64,000 nt of DNA from Klebsiella pneumoniae (GTDB taxonomy: Bacteria > Pseudomonadota > Gammaproteobacteria > Eutrophobiales > Eutrophobiaceae). Position 1 is the stretch's first letter. The number at the start of each line of letters is the position of its first letter. Below are positions 23,817 to 33,062 of the stretch, piece after piece. A program made the position numbers and the translations under genes. Under the pieces are notes generated by a model, which worked only from the letters and a program-made list of their open reading frames with translations, made no database searches and had not been told where the DNA came from. The stretch spans positions 19,814 through 83,813 of the forward strand of contig CAMDWI010000020.1 of the NCBI GenBank assembly GCA_945878555.1, written 5' to 3'.

Positions 23817-25403
23817 ATGACCTATCAGGTACTCGCCAGAAAATGGCGGCCGCATTCCTTCGCAGATATGGTCGGGCAGACCCATGTGCTGGCAGCCTTG
23901 CGTAATGCGCTCGATTCCGATCGTCTGCACCATGCCTACCTGTTTACCGGTACCCGCGGTGTGGGCAAGACCACGCTGGCCCGTATCATGGCCAAATGTC
24001 TCAATTGTGAGAAGGGTGTCAGCTCTACCCCCTGTGGGCAATGCAGCGCCTGTGTCTCCATAGATGAAGGCCGGTTTGTTGACCTGATCGAGGTAGATGC
24101 GGCGTCCCGTTCGAAGGTTGATGAGACCCGCGATCTGATGGACAATGTGCAATATGCCCCGAGCAGCGGCCGCTACAAGGTCTATCTGATCGACGAGGTG
24201 CACATGTTCTCGGCGCACAGCTTTAACGCCTTGTTAAAGACTCTCGAAGAACCACCCCCGCATGTGAAGTTCCTGCTGGCGACGACCGAACCGAAGAAAC
24301 TCCCGGTCACGATCCTGTCGCGTTGTCTGCAATTCAACCTGAAGCATCTGACGCGTGAGCAGATCGGCGGGCAGTTGCGCGATATCCTGGCGAAGGAAAG
24401 CGTCGAGGCCGATGAGGTGTCGATACGGCTGGTCGCCGCCGGGGCGAACGGCAGTATGCGTGATGCCTTGAGTCTGCTGGATCAGGCGATAGCATTCGGC
24501 AATGGCGCCCTGCGCGAGAGCGAGGTCCGCGAGATGCTGGGTACGATAGATAGCAGCGATTTGGCCGCCCTGTTCCAGGCGCTGGCCGCCGGAGATGCCG
24601 CGGCGATGGTCCAGTGTATCGACGCGATGGATGAACATAACCCCGACTACGATGCAGTGTTGTCCGAATTGCTGGCCGACCTGCATGATATCGCGGTCTG
24701 TCAGGTGACCGGCGGCAAGGTGGAGCAAATCCGCCCGGAGATTGCCGCGCTGGCCTCCCAGTTTGACAAGGAAGATGTGCAGCTTTATTACCAGATTGCA
24801 TTGAACGGCAGGCGAGACCTGTCGGGCGCACCGGAACCGCGCGTCGGTTTCGAGATGACGATGATACGCATGCTGGCATTCAGACCGGCCGCGACCACAC
24901 CCGGTAGCAGCCGACCGGTTCTGGTGTCGGCCCCGAGCGCCCCGGCAAGGACAGCAACAACCACACCGACCGCTGCCCCGGCGCCACAGACCCGGGCCGA
25001 GGTCACACCCGTAAAAAAGGCCAGCGGCTCCCAGGACTGGTTGCAGATGATCGATGAGCTTGGGTTGACCGGTCTGGTGCGCGAGTTTGCGGGCAATTGT
25101 GTGCTGAAGGAGCGCGCTGACAACCGCGTGCATCTGGTCCTGCGCCCGGCGCAGCAGCACCTGTTACAGACGAATATGAAGGACAAGTTACAGAAGGTGA
25201 TTGCAGACAATTACGGTGCCGAGGTCAAATTGATCATCAACGTCGAGGAACCGGAGACGCAAACACCTATCGAACAGAAGGTGCAGGCCGAACAGGACCG
25301 CCGCGCACAGGCAAAGACCTCGTTCCAGCAGGATCCGTTTGTGAAAGAGATGCAGGACGCTTTCAATGCCAGCATTGATCAAAACTCCATACAACCGCGT
25401 TAA
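23817..25403 (+). CDS. dnaX: DNA polymerase III subunits tau/gamma
   Basis: A 528-residue clamp-loader ATPase. Walker A is GTRGVGKTT (45-53), the zinc-binding cysteines are C64, C73, C76 and C79, Walker B is DEVH (126-129) and the sensor SRC follows in TILSRC. A Thr/Pro/Ala-rich linker (about 360-400) precedes the tau-specific C-terminal domain, which is shorter than in E. coli. The ATG at 23817 gives the canonical MTYQVLARKWRP start. A slippery heptamer at 25013 may also yield the short gamma form (see separate entry). It is followed by ybaB and recR. Confidence 0.97.
   Translation: MTYQVLARKWRPHSFADMVGQTHVLAALRNALDSDRLHHAYLFTGTRGVGKTTLARIMAKCLNCEKGVSSTPCGQCSACVSIDEGRFVDLIEVDAASRSKVDETRDLMDNVQYAPSSGRYKVYLIDEVHMFSAHSFNALLKTLEEPPPHVKFLLATTEPKKLPVTILSRCLQFNLKHLTREQIGGQLRDILAKESVEADEVSIRLVAAGANGSMRDALSLLDQAIAFGNGALRESEVREMLGTIDSSDLAALFQALAAGDAAAMVQCIDAMDEHNPDYDAVLSELLADLHDIAVCQVTGGKVEQIRPEIAALASQFDKEDVQLYYQIALNGRRDLSGAPEPRVGFEMTMIRMLAFRPAATTPGSSRPVLVSAPSAPARTATTTPTAAPAPQTRAEVTPVKKASGSQDWLQMIDELGLTGLVREFAGNCVLKERADNRVHLVLRPAQQHLLQTNMKDKLQKVIADNYGAEVKLIINVEEPETQTPIEQKVQAEQDRRAQAKTSFQQDPFVKEMQDAFNASIDQNSIQPR
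25013..25019 (+). promoter_or_regulatory. Programmed -1 ribosomal frameshift site in dnaX
   Basis: A AAA AAG lies in the correct frame (codons 399-401), the same heptamer used in E. coli dnaX. A Shine-Dalgarno-like GAGG (24999-25002) lies 10 nt upstream, as in E. coli, and CCAGGACTGGT (25031-25041) can pair with ACCGGTCTGG (25068-25077) downstream. After slippage, translation stops at TGA 25055-25057, predicting a 413-residue gamma form. Confidence 0.75.
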
Positions 25404-25421
25404 CAGAGTGAGAGGTAAACC

Positions 25422-25745
25422 ATGAAGGCCGGACTCGGTAATATCATGAAACAGGCCCAGCAGATGCAGGAGAACCTGAAGAAGGTGCAGGACGAAATTG
25501 CCCAGGCGGTCGTGACCGGGGAATCCGGTGCCGGTCTGGTCAAGGTCACGATGACCGGCAAGCACGATATCAAGAAGGTACAGATCGACAAGAGTCTGAT
25601 CGGGGATGATATCGAGATGCTGGAAGACCTGATCGCTGCTGCTGTGAATGATGCGAATCGCCGGATTGAAAAGTTGTCTGCGGAAAAGATGTCCGCGTTT
25701 TCCTCCGGTCTGAACCTGCCTGCCGGTCTGAATCTGCCGTTTTAA
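25422..25745 (+). CDS. YbaB/EbfC nucleoid-associated protein
   Basis: A 107-residue protein with the family pattern: [20 protein letters not shown] (N-terminal helix), [17 protein letters not shown], then [17 protein letters not shown]. It binds DNA as a dimer and is nearly always encoded between dnaX and recR, as here, 18 bp after dnaX. Confidence 0.95.
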   Translation: MKAGLGNIMKQAQQMQENLKKVQDEIAQAVVTGESGAGLVKVTMTGKHDIKKVQIDKSLIGDDIEMLEDLIAAAVNDANRRIEKLSAEKMSAFSSGLNLPAGLNLPF

Positions 25746-25784
25746 TCGGGTCTCTACCTTACTTCGCGCCTGTCTGCATTTACC

Positions 25785-26378
25785 ATGTCTGAATTCTCCA
25801 AACTGGACCAGTTGATCGGCGCACTGCGCTGCATGCCCGGTATTGGCAAGAAGTCGGCCCAGCGTATTGCCTATCATCTGTTGCAACGAAATCGTGAGGG
25901 CGCGCGCAATCTCGCCCGTGCTTTGATGGAGGCAATGGATGGTATTGGTCATTGCCAGCGTTGCCGCAATTTCAGTGAGACGGATATCTGTGCGATCTGT
26001 AACAGCGACAAGCGTGATCAGGGGCTGTTATGTATTGTTGAGAGCCCGGCCGATGTGTATGCGGTGGAAGAGGCCGGTTATCGTGGGGTGTATTTTGTGT
26101 TGATGGGGCATTTGTCCCCACTCGATGGCATTGGCCCGGAAGATCTCGGTCTCGATTTATTGTCCTCGCTGGTGGATCAGGGACAGGTCACGGAGGTGAT
26201 CCTCGCGACCAATTCCACGGTTGAAGGTGAGGCCACCGCGCATTTCATCAGCGAGATCATGCGCCGGAAGAAGATTCGTGTCTCGCGTATCGCCCACGGT
26301 GTCCCGGTCGGCGGTGAGCTGGAATATATCGACAGCGGTACCTTGTCACAGGCGATCTCGGGCAGGCGCGAAGTATAG
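25785..26378 (+). CDS. recR: Recombination protein RecR
   Basis: A 197-residue RecR with an N-terminal helix-hairpin-helix ([13 protein letters not shown], 17-29), a zinc finger with C57, C60, C69 and C72, and a Toprim domain ([15 protein letters not shown] onward). RecFOR loads RecA at gapped DNA. It is cotranscribed with dnaX and ybaB. Confidence 0.97.
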   Translation: MSEFSKLDQLIGALRCMPGIGKKSAQRIAYHLLQRNREGARNLARALMEAMDGIGHCQRCRNFSETDICAICNSDKRDQGLLCIVESPADVYAVEEAGYRGVYFVLMGHLSPLDGIGPEDLGLDLLSSLVDQGQVTEVILATNSTVEGEATAHFISEIMRRKKIRVSRIAHGVPVGGELEYIDSGTLSQAISGRREV

Positions 26379-26393
26379 TCGCAACATTTACAA

Positions 26394-26420
26394 CACTTGT
26401 GGCATGTCAGCCACGAAGTG
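26394..26420 (+). other. Hairpin after recR
   Basis: CACTTGTGGC (26394-26403) pairs with GCCAC-g-AAGTG (26410-26420, one bulge) around a 6-base loop. No T-run directly follows (the first T-rich stretch is at 26436), so it may be a weak or Rho-assisted terminator of the dnaX-recR transcript. Confidence 0.45.
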
Positions 26421-26502
26421 CTGGTGACTCCTGTCGGTTTTGTTTCCGAATCTGAAATATCTGTTATCATCCGGTCATACTTGTAGTCAAAGGTTCATGC
26501 GA

Positions 26503-28323
26503 ATGAAACAGATAACAGTGTTATTGCTGGCAGGACAGCGACCGAACCCGGGGCCGATCTGTGAGGCATACAAGGCCGTACCGAAATCGCTGGTCCCGAT
26601 AGCCGGTCTACCTATGATCATGCATCCGCTTGCCAGTCTCCTCAGCAACCGTCATGTCGGGCGTATTATCGTAATCACCCAGAAACCTGAATTGTTCAAT
26701 GATGTATTGGCCGGGGTTTCGCAGCGTGACCGGATCGATTTATATCGCGGCGCGGGGGGGATTTCGCGCTCCATTATCGAATGTATCCACGAGTACAACT
26801 TGCAGATGCCGCTGCTGGTGACAACGGCCGATAATTGTCTGTTACGTGATGAGGATATCGACGATTTCATTACCCAGGCACAGGCGACACGCGCCGATAT
26901 CGCGGTTGGTCTTGCAGACAAGAAAGCGTTGATCAAGGACTACCCAGACGTGCGGCGAACCTGGATACCTTTCAGCGACAAGAGTGTATCCGGTTGTAAC
27001 CTGTTCTGGCTGAACAACCCGCGCAGTCTGGAAATGATCAGGTTCTGGTGCAGGTATGAATCGAGCCCCAAAAAACTGCTCCGGCTAGCGTGGGCATTCG
27101 GCCCGATATTTTTCACGCTCTACCTGTTCCGACTGGTGAGCCTGAACGATGCGTTCGAGAAGATTACTGCTATCACCAGAGTGCGGGTGGAACCCGTGCT
27201 CCTGAAAAATCCGTCTGTATCAATTGATGCGGACAAGGTGACCGACGTCATCCAGATAGAGGCGGTGCTGGTAAATCGGGACAATCCGGTGCCGAGACAG
27301 GGTGTGCCCGGGGCACCGATAGTAATATTTGATCTCGACCGGACGATTACCCGGGATGGTACCTATACTCCATTTCTTCTTAATTATGCAATGAAGCACA
27401 GGCCTTCCGGTTTGTTATGGACGCCATTGATACTGTTTTACATGCTGGTGTATCTGGCCGGGGGCATGGATCGCAAAAGTTTGAAAACGCAGATGTTCCG
27501 CTTTCTCGTCGGTAGTCCCGATAGCGTATCCCTGAACCGGGCATGCGTCGACTATGTGGACAGGATGATCGACAATGGCGTTTATGCAGACGCCCTGTAC
27601 ACGATTCGTAAATGGCAGAGGCAGGGTGCGCACCTGATACTTGCCACGGCCAGTTATGACTGGCTGGCGAATGTCTTCGCACAACGTCTCGGTTTCAATC
27701 AGGTTGTGGCGACCCGATCGATCGTCCGCGACGGCAGGGTCATCCCCGGTGTAGAGGGTGATAACTGCTATGGACAGGCAAAACTCGTGGCGGTCGAGGA
27801 GGCCATAGGATTATCCAGCATGCAGGGTCGAGAGGTCTGGTTTTATACCGATCATCATTCCGATATCCCGTTACTGGATATTTGTGACCGACCGGTTGCG
27901 GTCAATGCGAACCGCATGCTTGAAAACTGGATCAGCAGGCAGCCGAACGGAACATCTGTGCGCTGGCAGTCCCCACCGCGGAATACCACGGCAAAATCGG
28001 TTACAGCATCGGTGGGTAGCCTGTGTCTCGGTTTTATACTTTTTGTCAGTGTGCTGAGCGCAGCAGAACACGAAATCAATACTGATGAAATCCCGCTGCA
28101 GGTGCTACAAGCGATCAATATCGAGAATCCTGTGTTACTTATCACAGAAGCCTCGGTTGAAAGCAGGGGAGATTCTGTTGTTTATGAACTGGAAGGTACT
28201 GTCTCTGGAAATGAGTTTGAATATGAAATTGAGGTCAGCGGTGAAGGTAAAATCCTGTCTGTCATACAGGATTATGAGTTATATCTTGTGCTCAAAAATG
28301 TCATGAACTGGGCACGGGCATGA
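26503..28323 (+). CDS. Fusion: nucleotidyltransferase, HAD-IB phosphatase, PepSY-like tail
   Basis: A 606-residue three-part protein. Residues ~1-240 resemble a sugar/alcohol-phosphate nucleotidyltransferase (LLLAGQR 7-13, KSLVPIAGLPM, TTADN 107-111). Residues ~270-480 are a HAD subfamily IB phosphatase with DLDRT (277-281), an ATASYDW motif and YTDHHSD (448-454). Then a hydrophobic segment (about 504-522) ending like a signal-peptide cleavage site leads into a ~80-residue PepSY-like domain that would lie outside the membrane. ATG 26503 fits the ribosome site and family start. With the transferase and flippase genes downstream, I infer a role in activating a phosphorylated precursor for an envelope polymer. 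Confidence 0.75.
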   Translation: MKQITVLLLAGQRPNPGPICEAYKAVPKSLVPIAGLPMIMHPLASLLSNRHVGRIIVITQKPELFNDVLAGVSQRDRIDLYRGAGGISRSIIECIHEYNLQMPLLVTTADNCLLRDEDIDDFITQAQATRADIAVGLADKKALIKDYPDVRRTWIPFSDKSVSGCNLFWLNNPRSLEMIRFWCRYESSPKKLLRLAWAFGPIFFTLYLFRLVSLNDAFEKITAITRVRVEPVLLKNPSVSIDADKVTDVIQIEAVLVNRDNPVPRQGVPGAPIVIFDLDRTITRDGTYTPFLLNYAMKHRPSGLLWTPLILFYMLVYLAGGMDRKSLKTQMFRFLVGSPDSVSLNRACVDYVDRMIDNGVYADALYTIRKWQRQGAHLILATASYDWLANVFAQRLGFNQVVATRSIVRDGRVIPGVEGDNCYGQAKLVAVEEAIGLSSMQGREVWFYTDHHSDIPLLDICDRPVAVNANRMLENWISRQPNGTSVRWQSPPRNTTAKSVTASVGSLCLGFILFVSVLSAAEHEINTDEIPLQVLQAINIENPVLLITEASVESRGDSVVYELEGTVSGNEFEYEIEVSGEGKILSVIQDYELYLVLKNVMNWARA

Positions 28324-28427
28324 TGAGTCATGGCCGTATGGAACTGTAACAAGTTGATACGAATTTTTCCCTCCGGTAGTTTCCGGTAGCATCACCCGCC
28401 TTACCGAAAGGTATACTGTCCACTGCC

Positions 28428-29600
28428 ATGATCAGAATAGGATTTCTGTTCAATCACGACCATGTCCACCAGATCCCGCATGCGGCGACGGTGGCATTCG
28501 AGCTATCAAGGCTCTCCCCGACCATGGAAGTGATAATAATCACTTCATCTCAAGCGCAGTATGACTATTTGCAGGCCCTGGCCGCAGATTATCCACAACA
28601 CCGCTGCAACTGGGTCAATATATCTTCCCCCCGCTGGGTGAGAGGTATCGGGAGGGTGCTGGATTATGCCATACCGGTGTCGCGGGTGGCTGTGCTGGTT
28701 AATAATCTGGATCTGTTCCGCAATCTTGACGTTCTGGTTGTACCTGAAAAGACCAGTCTCCTGTTACGGACTCATCTCGGAATCGACCATCTAAAGTTCG
28801 TATATACCTCGCATGGCGCTGGAGATCGTGAGATTGGTTTTGACCGACAGCTGGCAGGATTCGATCTGATTTTTCTGTCGGGAAAGAAAATCGAAAATCG
28901 GATGCGTGCAGCCGGCCTGCTTGAAACGGCTGAATCCTGCATCGTCGGCTATCCGAAGTTTGATGCATTTCATGCGTTCAACAAACCGGCGAAGAAACTG
29001 TTCAACAATGACCGGCCGACCGTGCTCTATAATCCGCACTTTTCCCCTGCATTGTCCTCATGGTTTGATATGGGCGAACATATACTCGACTACTTTTATT
29101 CGAACGATAGCTATAATCTGATATTCGCGCCGCATGTCATGCTGTTTAAAAGGCGTTACCATATTGCGCCGGATGGCTGGCATTTCCGCCGTACCGGCAT
29201 TCTGGCAAGGCGTTACCATGACTGCGGGCACATGCTGCTCGATACGGGAAGTATTGCCTGCACTGATATGACCTATACCTTGAGTGCTGATATCTATCTC
29301 GGTGATGTCAGTAGCCAGATATGGGAGTTTCTCGTCCACCAGCGTCCCTGTCTGTTTGCCAATGCGCACCGTGCTCAATGGCAGGATGATCCGAATTACC
29401 TCCATTGGCAAACCGGGGAGGTATTGGATGACGTGGATAAACTGGATAATTGTCTGTCACGGGCAGTTTCGACGCATGCGAGTTATCTTGAGAAGCAGAA
29501 GCAGTTGTTTGCCAGTACTTTTGACATTGACGTGAATGAGTCGTCCTCGTGCAGGGGGGCGCAAGCGATAGTGAGATTTGTCAACAGGGTGCTCACGTGA
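28428..29600 (+). CDS. CDP-glycerol glycerophosphotransferase-like enzyme
   Basis: A 390-residue cytosolic enzyme with a GT-B-like pattern. The N-terminal half has FVYTSHGAGD near 125, and the C-terminal half has VLYNPHFSPALSSW (near 193) and ADIYLGDVSSQIWEFL (near 287). The SHGAG and DVSSQIWEF signatures are typical of TagB/TagF-type CDP-glycerol:glycerophosphotransferases. It would transfer glycerol-phosphate or a similar unit from a CDP-activated donor; the exact donor is unknown. It lies 104 bp after the fusion gene and 37 bp before a flippase. Confidence 0.7.
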   Translation: MIRIGFLFNHDHVHQIPHAATVAFELSRLSPTMEVIIITSSQAQYDYLQALAADYPQHRCNWVNISSPRWVRGIGRVLDYAIPVSRVAVLVNNLDLFRNLDVLVVPEKTSLLLRTHLGIDHLKFVYTSHGAGDREIGFDRQLAGFDLIFLSGKKIENRMRAAGLLETAESCIVGYPKFDAFHAFNKPAKKLFNNDRPTVLYNPHFSPALSSWFDMGEHILDYFYSNDSYNLIFAPHVMLFKRRYHIAPDGWHFRRTGILARRYHDCGHMLLDTGSIACTDMTYTLSADIYLGDVSSQIWEFLVHQRPCLFANAHRAQWQDDPNYLHWQTGEVLDDVDKLDNCLSRAVSTHASYLEKQKQLFASTFDIDVNESSSCRGAQAIVRFVNRVLT

Positions 29601-29637
29601 AGTCAACACCTGCTTCTAACTCTCAACAGAACGAGCG

Positions 29638-31161
29638 ATGAGCGCATCCCCCGGTCGCGACGCCCGGCCTGAAGTGGCCAAAGGCGCAGGTCTGGTTTTC
29701 CTGGCAAGGTCAGGTGCGATAGTCGAGTTGATCACACAGCCTTTGTATACCTGGATGCTGGGACTTGCAAGTTACGGTATGTATACGGTGCTCTGGTCGC
29801 TCGTCAATCTGGTCGAGAAGATTGCCGATCTTGCGATGACAAGCGCACTGCAACGACTGTTGCCCGGTGAGTCCACTATTGAAACGCGTGCAGCAGTGAT
29901 CAAGGGCGCGCTCTTGTTGGGCATATTGCCCGGAATATTGATTGCGATTCTGGTGATGGTATTTGCTCCCACGATAGCCGGGCTGATCAATGTGGACGAC
30001 AATGACGCCCGGTATCTGGTTACTGCGATACAGTTGTTTGCCTGGGCAATCCCGCTGTGGGCAGCAGTCGAAACAGGTACATCGGCCTTGCGTGCATGCA
30101 AGGCATTTGGTCCGGAGATTCGTTTGCGTCTGCTTTGGGAACAATTGATCCGGCTGGTCTTTGTCATTCTCCTGTGGATGGCCGGACTCGACACGCTTGC
30201 CCTGGTGGTCGGACATCTCTTATCACTGGTGCTTACCGTGATACTGACATTACGTGCCCTGCATCGCTACATCAACCTGAAGCTGGTCTGGCGCGCGCTT
30301 ATCCCGGCAGGAATGTTGCGCGAATTGCTAATGTCCGGTATGTCGGTCCTGCCTTCGAATATACTCGGCAGACTGTTTTCAGACTTGCCGGTTGTATTCC
30401 TGAATCTGGTTCTGCCTGGCGCCGCCGGTGCAAATGCGGCGGGCCTGTACAGTATTGCACGCAAACTCGCGAGCATTCCGCAGATGGTCGGGACGGTTTT
30501 TTCCCATGTGATCGCACCGATTGCGGCTGCAAGTGAAAACCGGAATCCGGATACAAGACAAACCCTTTACTCATTCACGTTACGCGTATCGGTATTACTG
30601 GCACTGCCTACCACGGCTGCATTGATTCTGGCAGCAGATTCCCTGTTGGCAATATTTGTCACCGGTGCTTCAGCGGCGTGGCCGATACTGGTGGTGCTGG
30701 CTCTGGCACGCGGCATCGAGGCGTCTGTAGGTCCGGCGACCACGATACAACAGGTTATCAGTCACCGCGGTCTGCCGGTAATGAACAGTTGTTTCGGCCT
30801 GTTATTCTCGGTGGGAGTTTCGGCAGTTGCTTACCCGTATGCAGGGGCAGTCGGTGTGGCCATCGGTGTAGCTTGCGGCCAGGTGTTGATGGCAGTGCTG
30901 GCGGTCTGGCAACTGTCGCACATGGATCACCTGTTATTTTATGATCGGGGGATGCGCAAGGTAATTGTCGTAGCAGTTATTTCATGTCTGGCAATGACGG
31001 GCGTTGCTAATCTGATCGATACCACACCGTTATGGATGCGGGGCCCTGTTCTGCTGGCAATGTATCTGGCATCACTCTGGTCATGTATACGTCTGGCCTT
31101 GCCCGCACAGGACAGGCAGGCACTTGGAACGCCAGGCCGACGCCTGTTTCTCGTCGATTGA
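29638..31161 (+). CDS. Polysaccharide flippase (Wzx/MATE-like)
   Basis: A 507-residue membrane protein with about 12-14 hydrophobic helices throughout, fitting the oligosaccharide flippase (MVF/Wzx) superfamily. It would export the lipid-linked product of the two preceding enzymes. The last helices contain repeated small residues typical of transport channels. It converges with the M48 protease gene, 35 bp away. Confidence 0.8.
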   Translation: MSASPGRDARPEVAKGAGLVFLARSGAIVELITQPLYTWMLGLASYGMYTVLWSLVNLVEKIADLAMTSALQRLLPGESTIETRAAVIKGALLLGILPGILIAILVMVFAPTIAGLINVDDNDARYLVTAIQLFAWAIPLWAAVETGTSALRACKAFGPEIRLRLLWEQLIRLVFVILLWMAGLDTLALVVGHLLSLVLTVILTLRALHRYINLKLVWRALIPAGMLRELLMSGMSVLPSNILGRLFSDLPVVFLNLVLPGAAGANAAGLYSIARKLASIPQMVGTVFSHVIAPIAAASENRNPDTRQTLYSFTLRVSVLLALPTTAALILAADSLLAIFVTGASAAWPILVVLALARGIEASVGPATTIQQVISHRGLPVMNSCFGLLFSVGVSAVAYPYAGAVGVAIGVACGQVLMAVLAVWQLSHMDHLLFYDRGMRKVIVVAVISCLAMTGVANLIDTTPLWMRGPVLLAMYLASLWSCIRLALPAQDRQALGTPGRRLFLVD

Positions 31162-31196
31162 TCAGGTGTAGATACTCCCCGGTCTGGCGTTTGACC

Positions 31197-32435
31197 TTAT
31201 TTGACTGTCAGGTGCTCGATCCGAACCGGCGCGGGTGGATGCGAATCGTGGAAGGCCGAATAGAGTGGGTCCGGGGTCAAGGTATTGGCATTTTCACGGT
31301 AAAGTTTGACCAGTGCACGTATCAGGTCCTGCGCCCGACCCTGTGCGGCGGCGAAGTTATCGGCCTCGAATTCATGTCGACGTGAGTAGTAAGAGAACAG
31401 CGGCTGGGTATAGAAGGTGAATACTGGTATGACCATCATGAACAAGGTCAGCGCCATCCAGGTTGAATCGGTGCTGACACCGAGTCCGGCGTAGAACCAG
31501 GGCTGGTTGATCAGCCAGCCGAGCAGGGCAAAGCCGGCGAGGAACATCACACCGAGCAGGCCAATACGCTTCTTGATGTGATTACATTTGAAATGCCCAA
31601 GCTCATGCGCGAGCACGGCTTCTATCTCTTCGTTTGTCAGTTCGTTCATCAACGTGTCAAAGAATACGATGCGTTTGTTGCTGCCCATGCCGGTGAAATA
31701 GGCATTGCCATGGGTCGAGCGTGAGGAGCCGTCCATCACATAGATGCCCTGGCTGGCAAAACCGTTGCGGGTCAGCAGACCCTCGATGCGCGTGCGCAAT
31801 TCCACATTGTCGAGCGGGCGGAACTTGTTGAACAGTGGCGCGATAAAGGCCGGATAGAACCACATCATAAACAGGCTGAAGCCAAACCAGGTCATCCACA
31901 CATACAGCCACCACAACTGGCCTGCGTTACCCATCAGCCACAGGATCAGCGCCAGTAGCGGCACACCGATCAGCAACGTCAACGCCGTATTCTTCAGCAT
32001 GTCGGTCACAAACACGCGCAGTGTAGTCTTGTTGAAACCGAATTTTTCCTCAAGCACAAAGGTACGATACAGTGCCAGTGGCAGATCGATAATTGAGGAG
32101 ATCAACATGATCGACAGCATGAAACCGGTCCCGGTCCAGATCGCTGACAGGCCAAACTCTCGCCAGTACTGGTCGACCAGTTCCAGCCCGCCGCCCAGCG
32201 TCCATAACAGCAGCAAAACTACGCTGATGGCAAGATCAATCCCGGCGAGTGAGGATTTGGCACAGGTATAGGCAGCGGCCTTCTGGTGGTCTTCCAACCG
32301 GACCTTGTCGCGAAACTGTGAGGGGACCACATGTTGATGACGGCGTACATGGGACCAATGTCGGTACAGAAGCACACATTGCACGGTAAAACTGCCAAGC
32401 AGTGCGGTAAGGAAGATGTAGCTGAACAGATTCAT
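31197..32435 (-). CDS. M48-family membrane metalloprotease (Ste24/CAAX type)
   Basis: A 412-residue inner-membrane zinc protease. The N-terminal CAAX-protease-like region has several transmembrane helices, followed by the catalytic HELGH in VLAHELGHFKCNHI and a distal EFEADNFAA supplying the third ligand Glu. Ste24-type enzymes act in membrane-protein quality control. It is divergent from orn (82 bp between starts). Confidence 0.93.
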   Translation of the reverse strand: MNLFSYIFLTALLGSFTVQCVLLYRHWSHVRRHQHVVPSQFRDKVRLEDHQKAAAYTCAKSSLAGIDLAISVVLLLLWTLGGGLELVDQYWREFGLSAIWTGTGFMLSIMLISSIIDLPLALYRTFVLEEKFGFNKTTLRVFVTDMLKNTALTLLIGVPLLALILWLMGNAGQLWWLYVWMTWFGFSLFMMWFYPAFIAPLFNKFRPLDNVELRTRIEGLLTRNGFASQGIYVMDGSSRSTHGNAYFTGMGSNKRIVFFDTLMNELTNEEIEAVLAHELGHFKCNHIKKRIGLLGVMFLAGFALLGWLINQPWFYAGLGVSTDSTWMALTLFMMVIPVFTFYTQPLFSYYSRRHEFEADNFAAAQGRAQDLIRALVKLYRENANTLTPDPLYSAFHDSHPPAPVRIEHLTVK

Positions 32436-32516
32436 AGTCGGATATCCGCTGATTTGAGGTATCGATTTTCAATTGATTAGGGTTAGAATGTCTGGCAAAA
32501 CCACTGGAAATAACTG

Positions 32517-33062
32517 ATGACACAGTCAACTGATCGCCTAATCTGGATAGACCTCGAAATGACCGGTCTGGATCCTGACACCGATTATATCATTGAAATT
32601 GCTACCGTCGTCACCGATTCCAGTCTGAACTCGATCGCTGAAGGTCCGGTGCTGGCGATACATCATGACGATGCCATTCTGAACCGGATGGATGAGTGGA
32701 ACACCAAGCAGCATGGCCGGTCCGGATTACTGGATCGGGTACGCAAAAGTACGGTCACAACCGCAGAGGCAGAGCAGAAGACGCTGGCCTTCCTGCGGGA
32801 TCATTTACCCGCGAACTGCTCGCCGATGTGTGGCAACAGCATCTGTCAGGACCGTCGCTTTCTCTACCGGCACATGCGCGACCTCGAAAAATACTTCCAT
32901 TACCGGAATCTGGATGTGAGTACGGTAAAGGAGCTGATCAAACGCTGGACTGATGGCAATGACAAGTTTGTGAAGAACGCCAGCCATCTGGCACTGGATG
33001 ATATCAAGGATTCGATAGAAGAATTGCAACACTACCGCGCCAAATATTTTAACCTGCCGTGA
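32517..33062 (+). CDS. orn: Oligoribonuclease
   Basis: A 181-residue DEDDh exonuclease: [10 protein letters not shown] (first D, E), [16 protein letters not shown] and the C-terminal [17 protein letters not shown] with catalytic His and Asp. It degrades 2-5 nt RNAs and pGpG. The stop overlaps the GTG of the next gene. Confidence 0.98.
   Translation: MTQSTDRLIWIDLEMTGLDPDTDYIIEIATVVTDSSLNSIAEGPVLAIHHDDAILNRMDEWNTKQHGRSGLLDRVRKSTVTTAEAEQKTLAFLRDHLPANCSPMCGNSICQDRRFLYRHMRDLEKYFHYRNLDVSTVKELIKRWTDGNDKFVKNASHLALDDIKDSIEELQHYRAKYFNLP

Noticed and set aside
24234..25160. Long reverse-strand frame opposite dnaX (308 codons)
   Set aside because: It is a shadow of the dnaX coding frame in G+C-rich sequence; no family pattern is visible.
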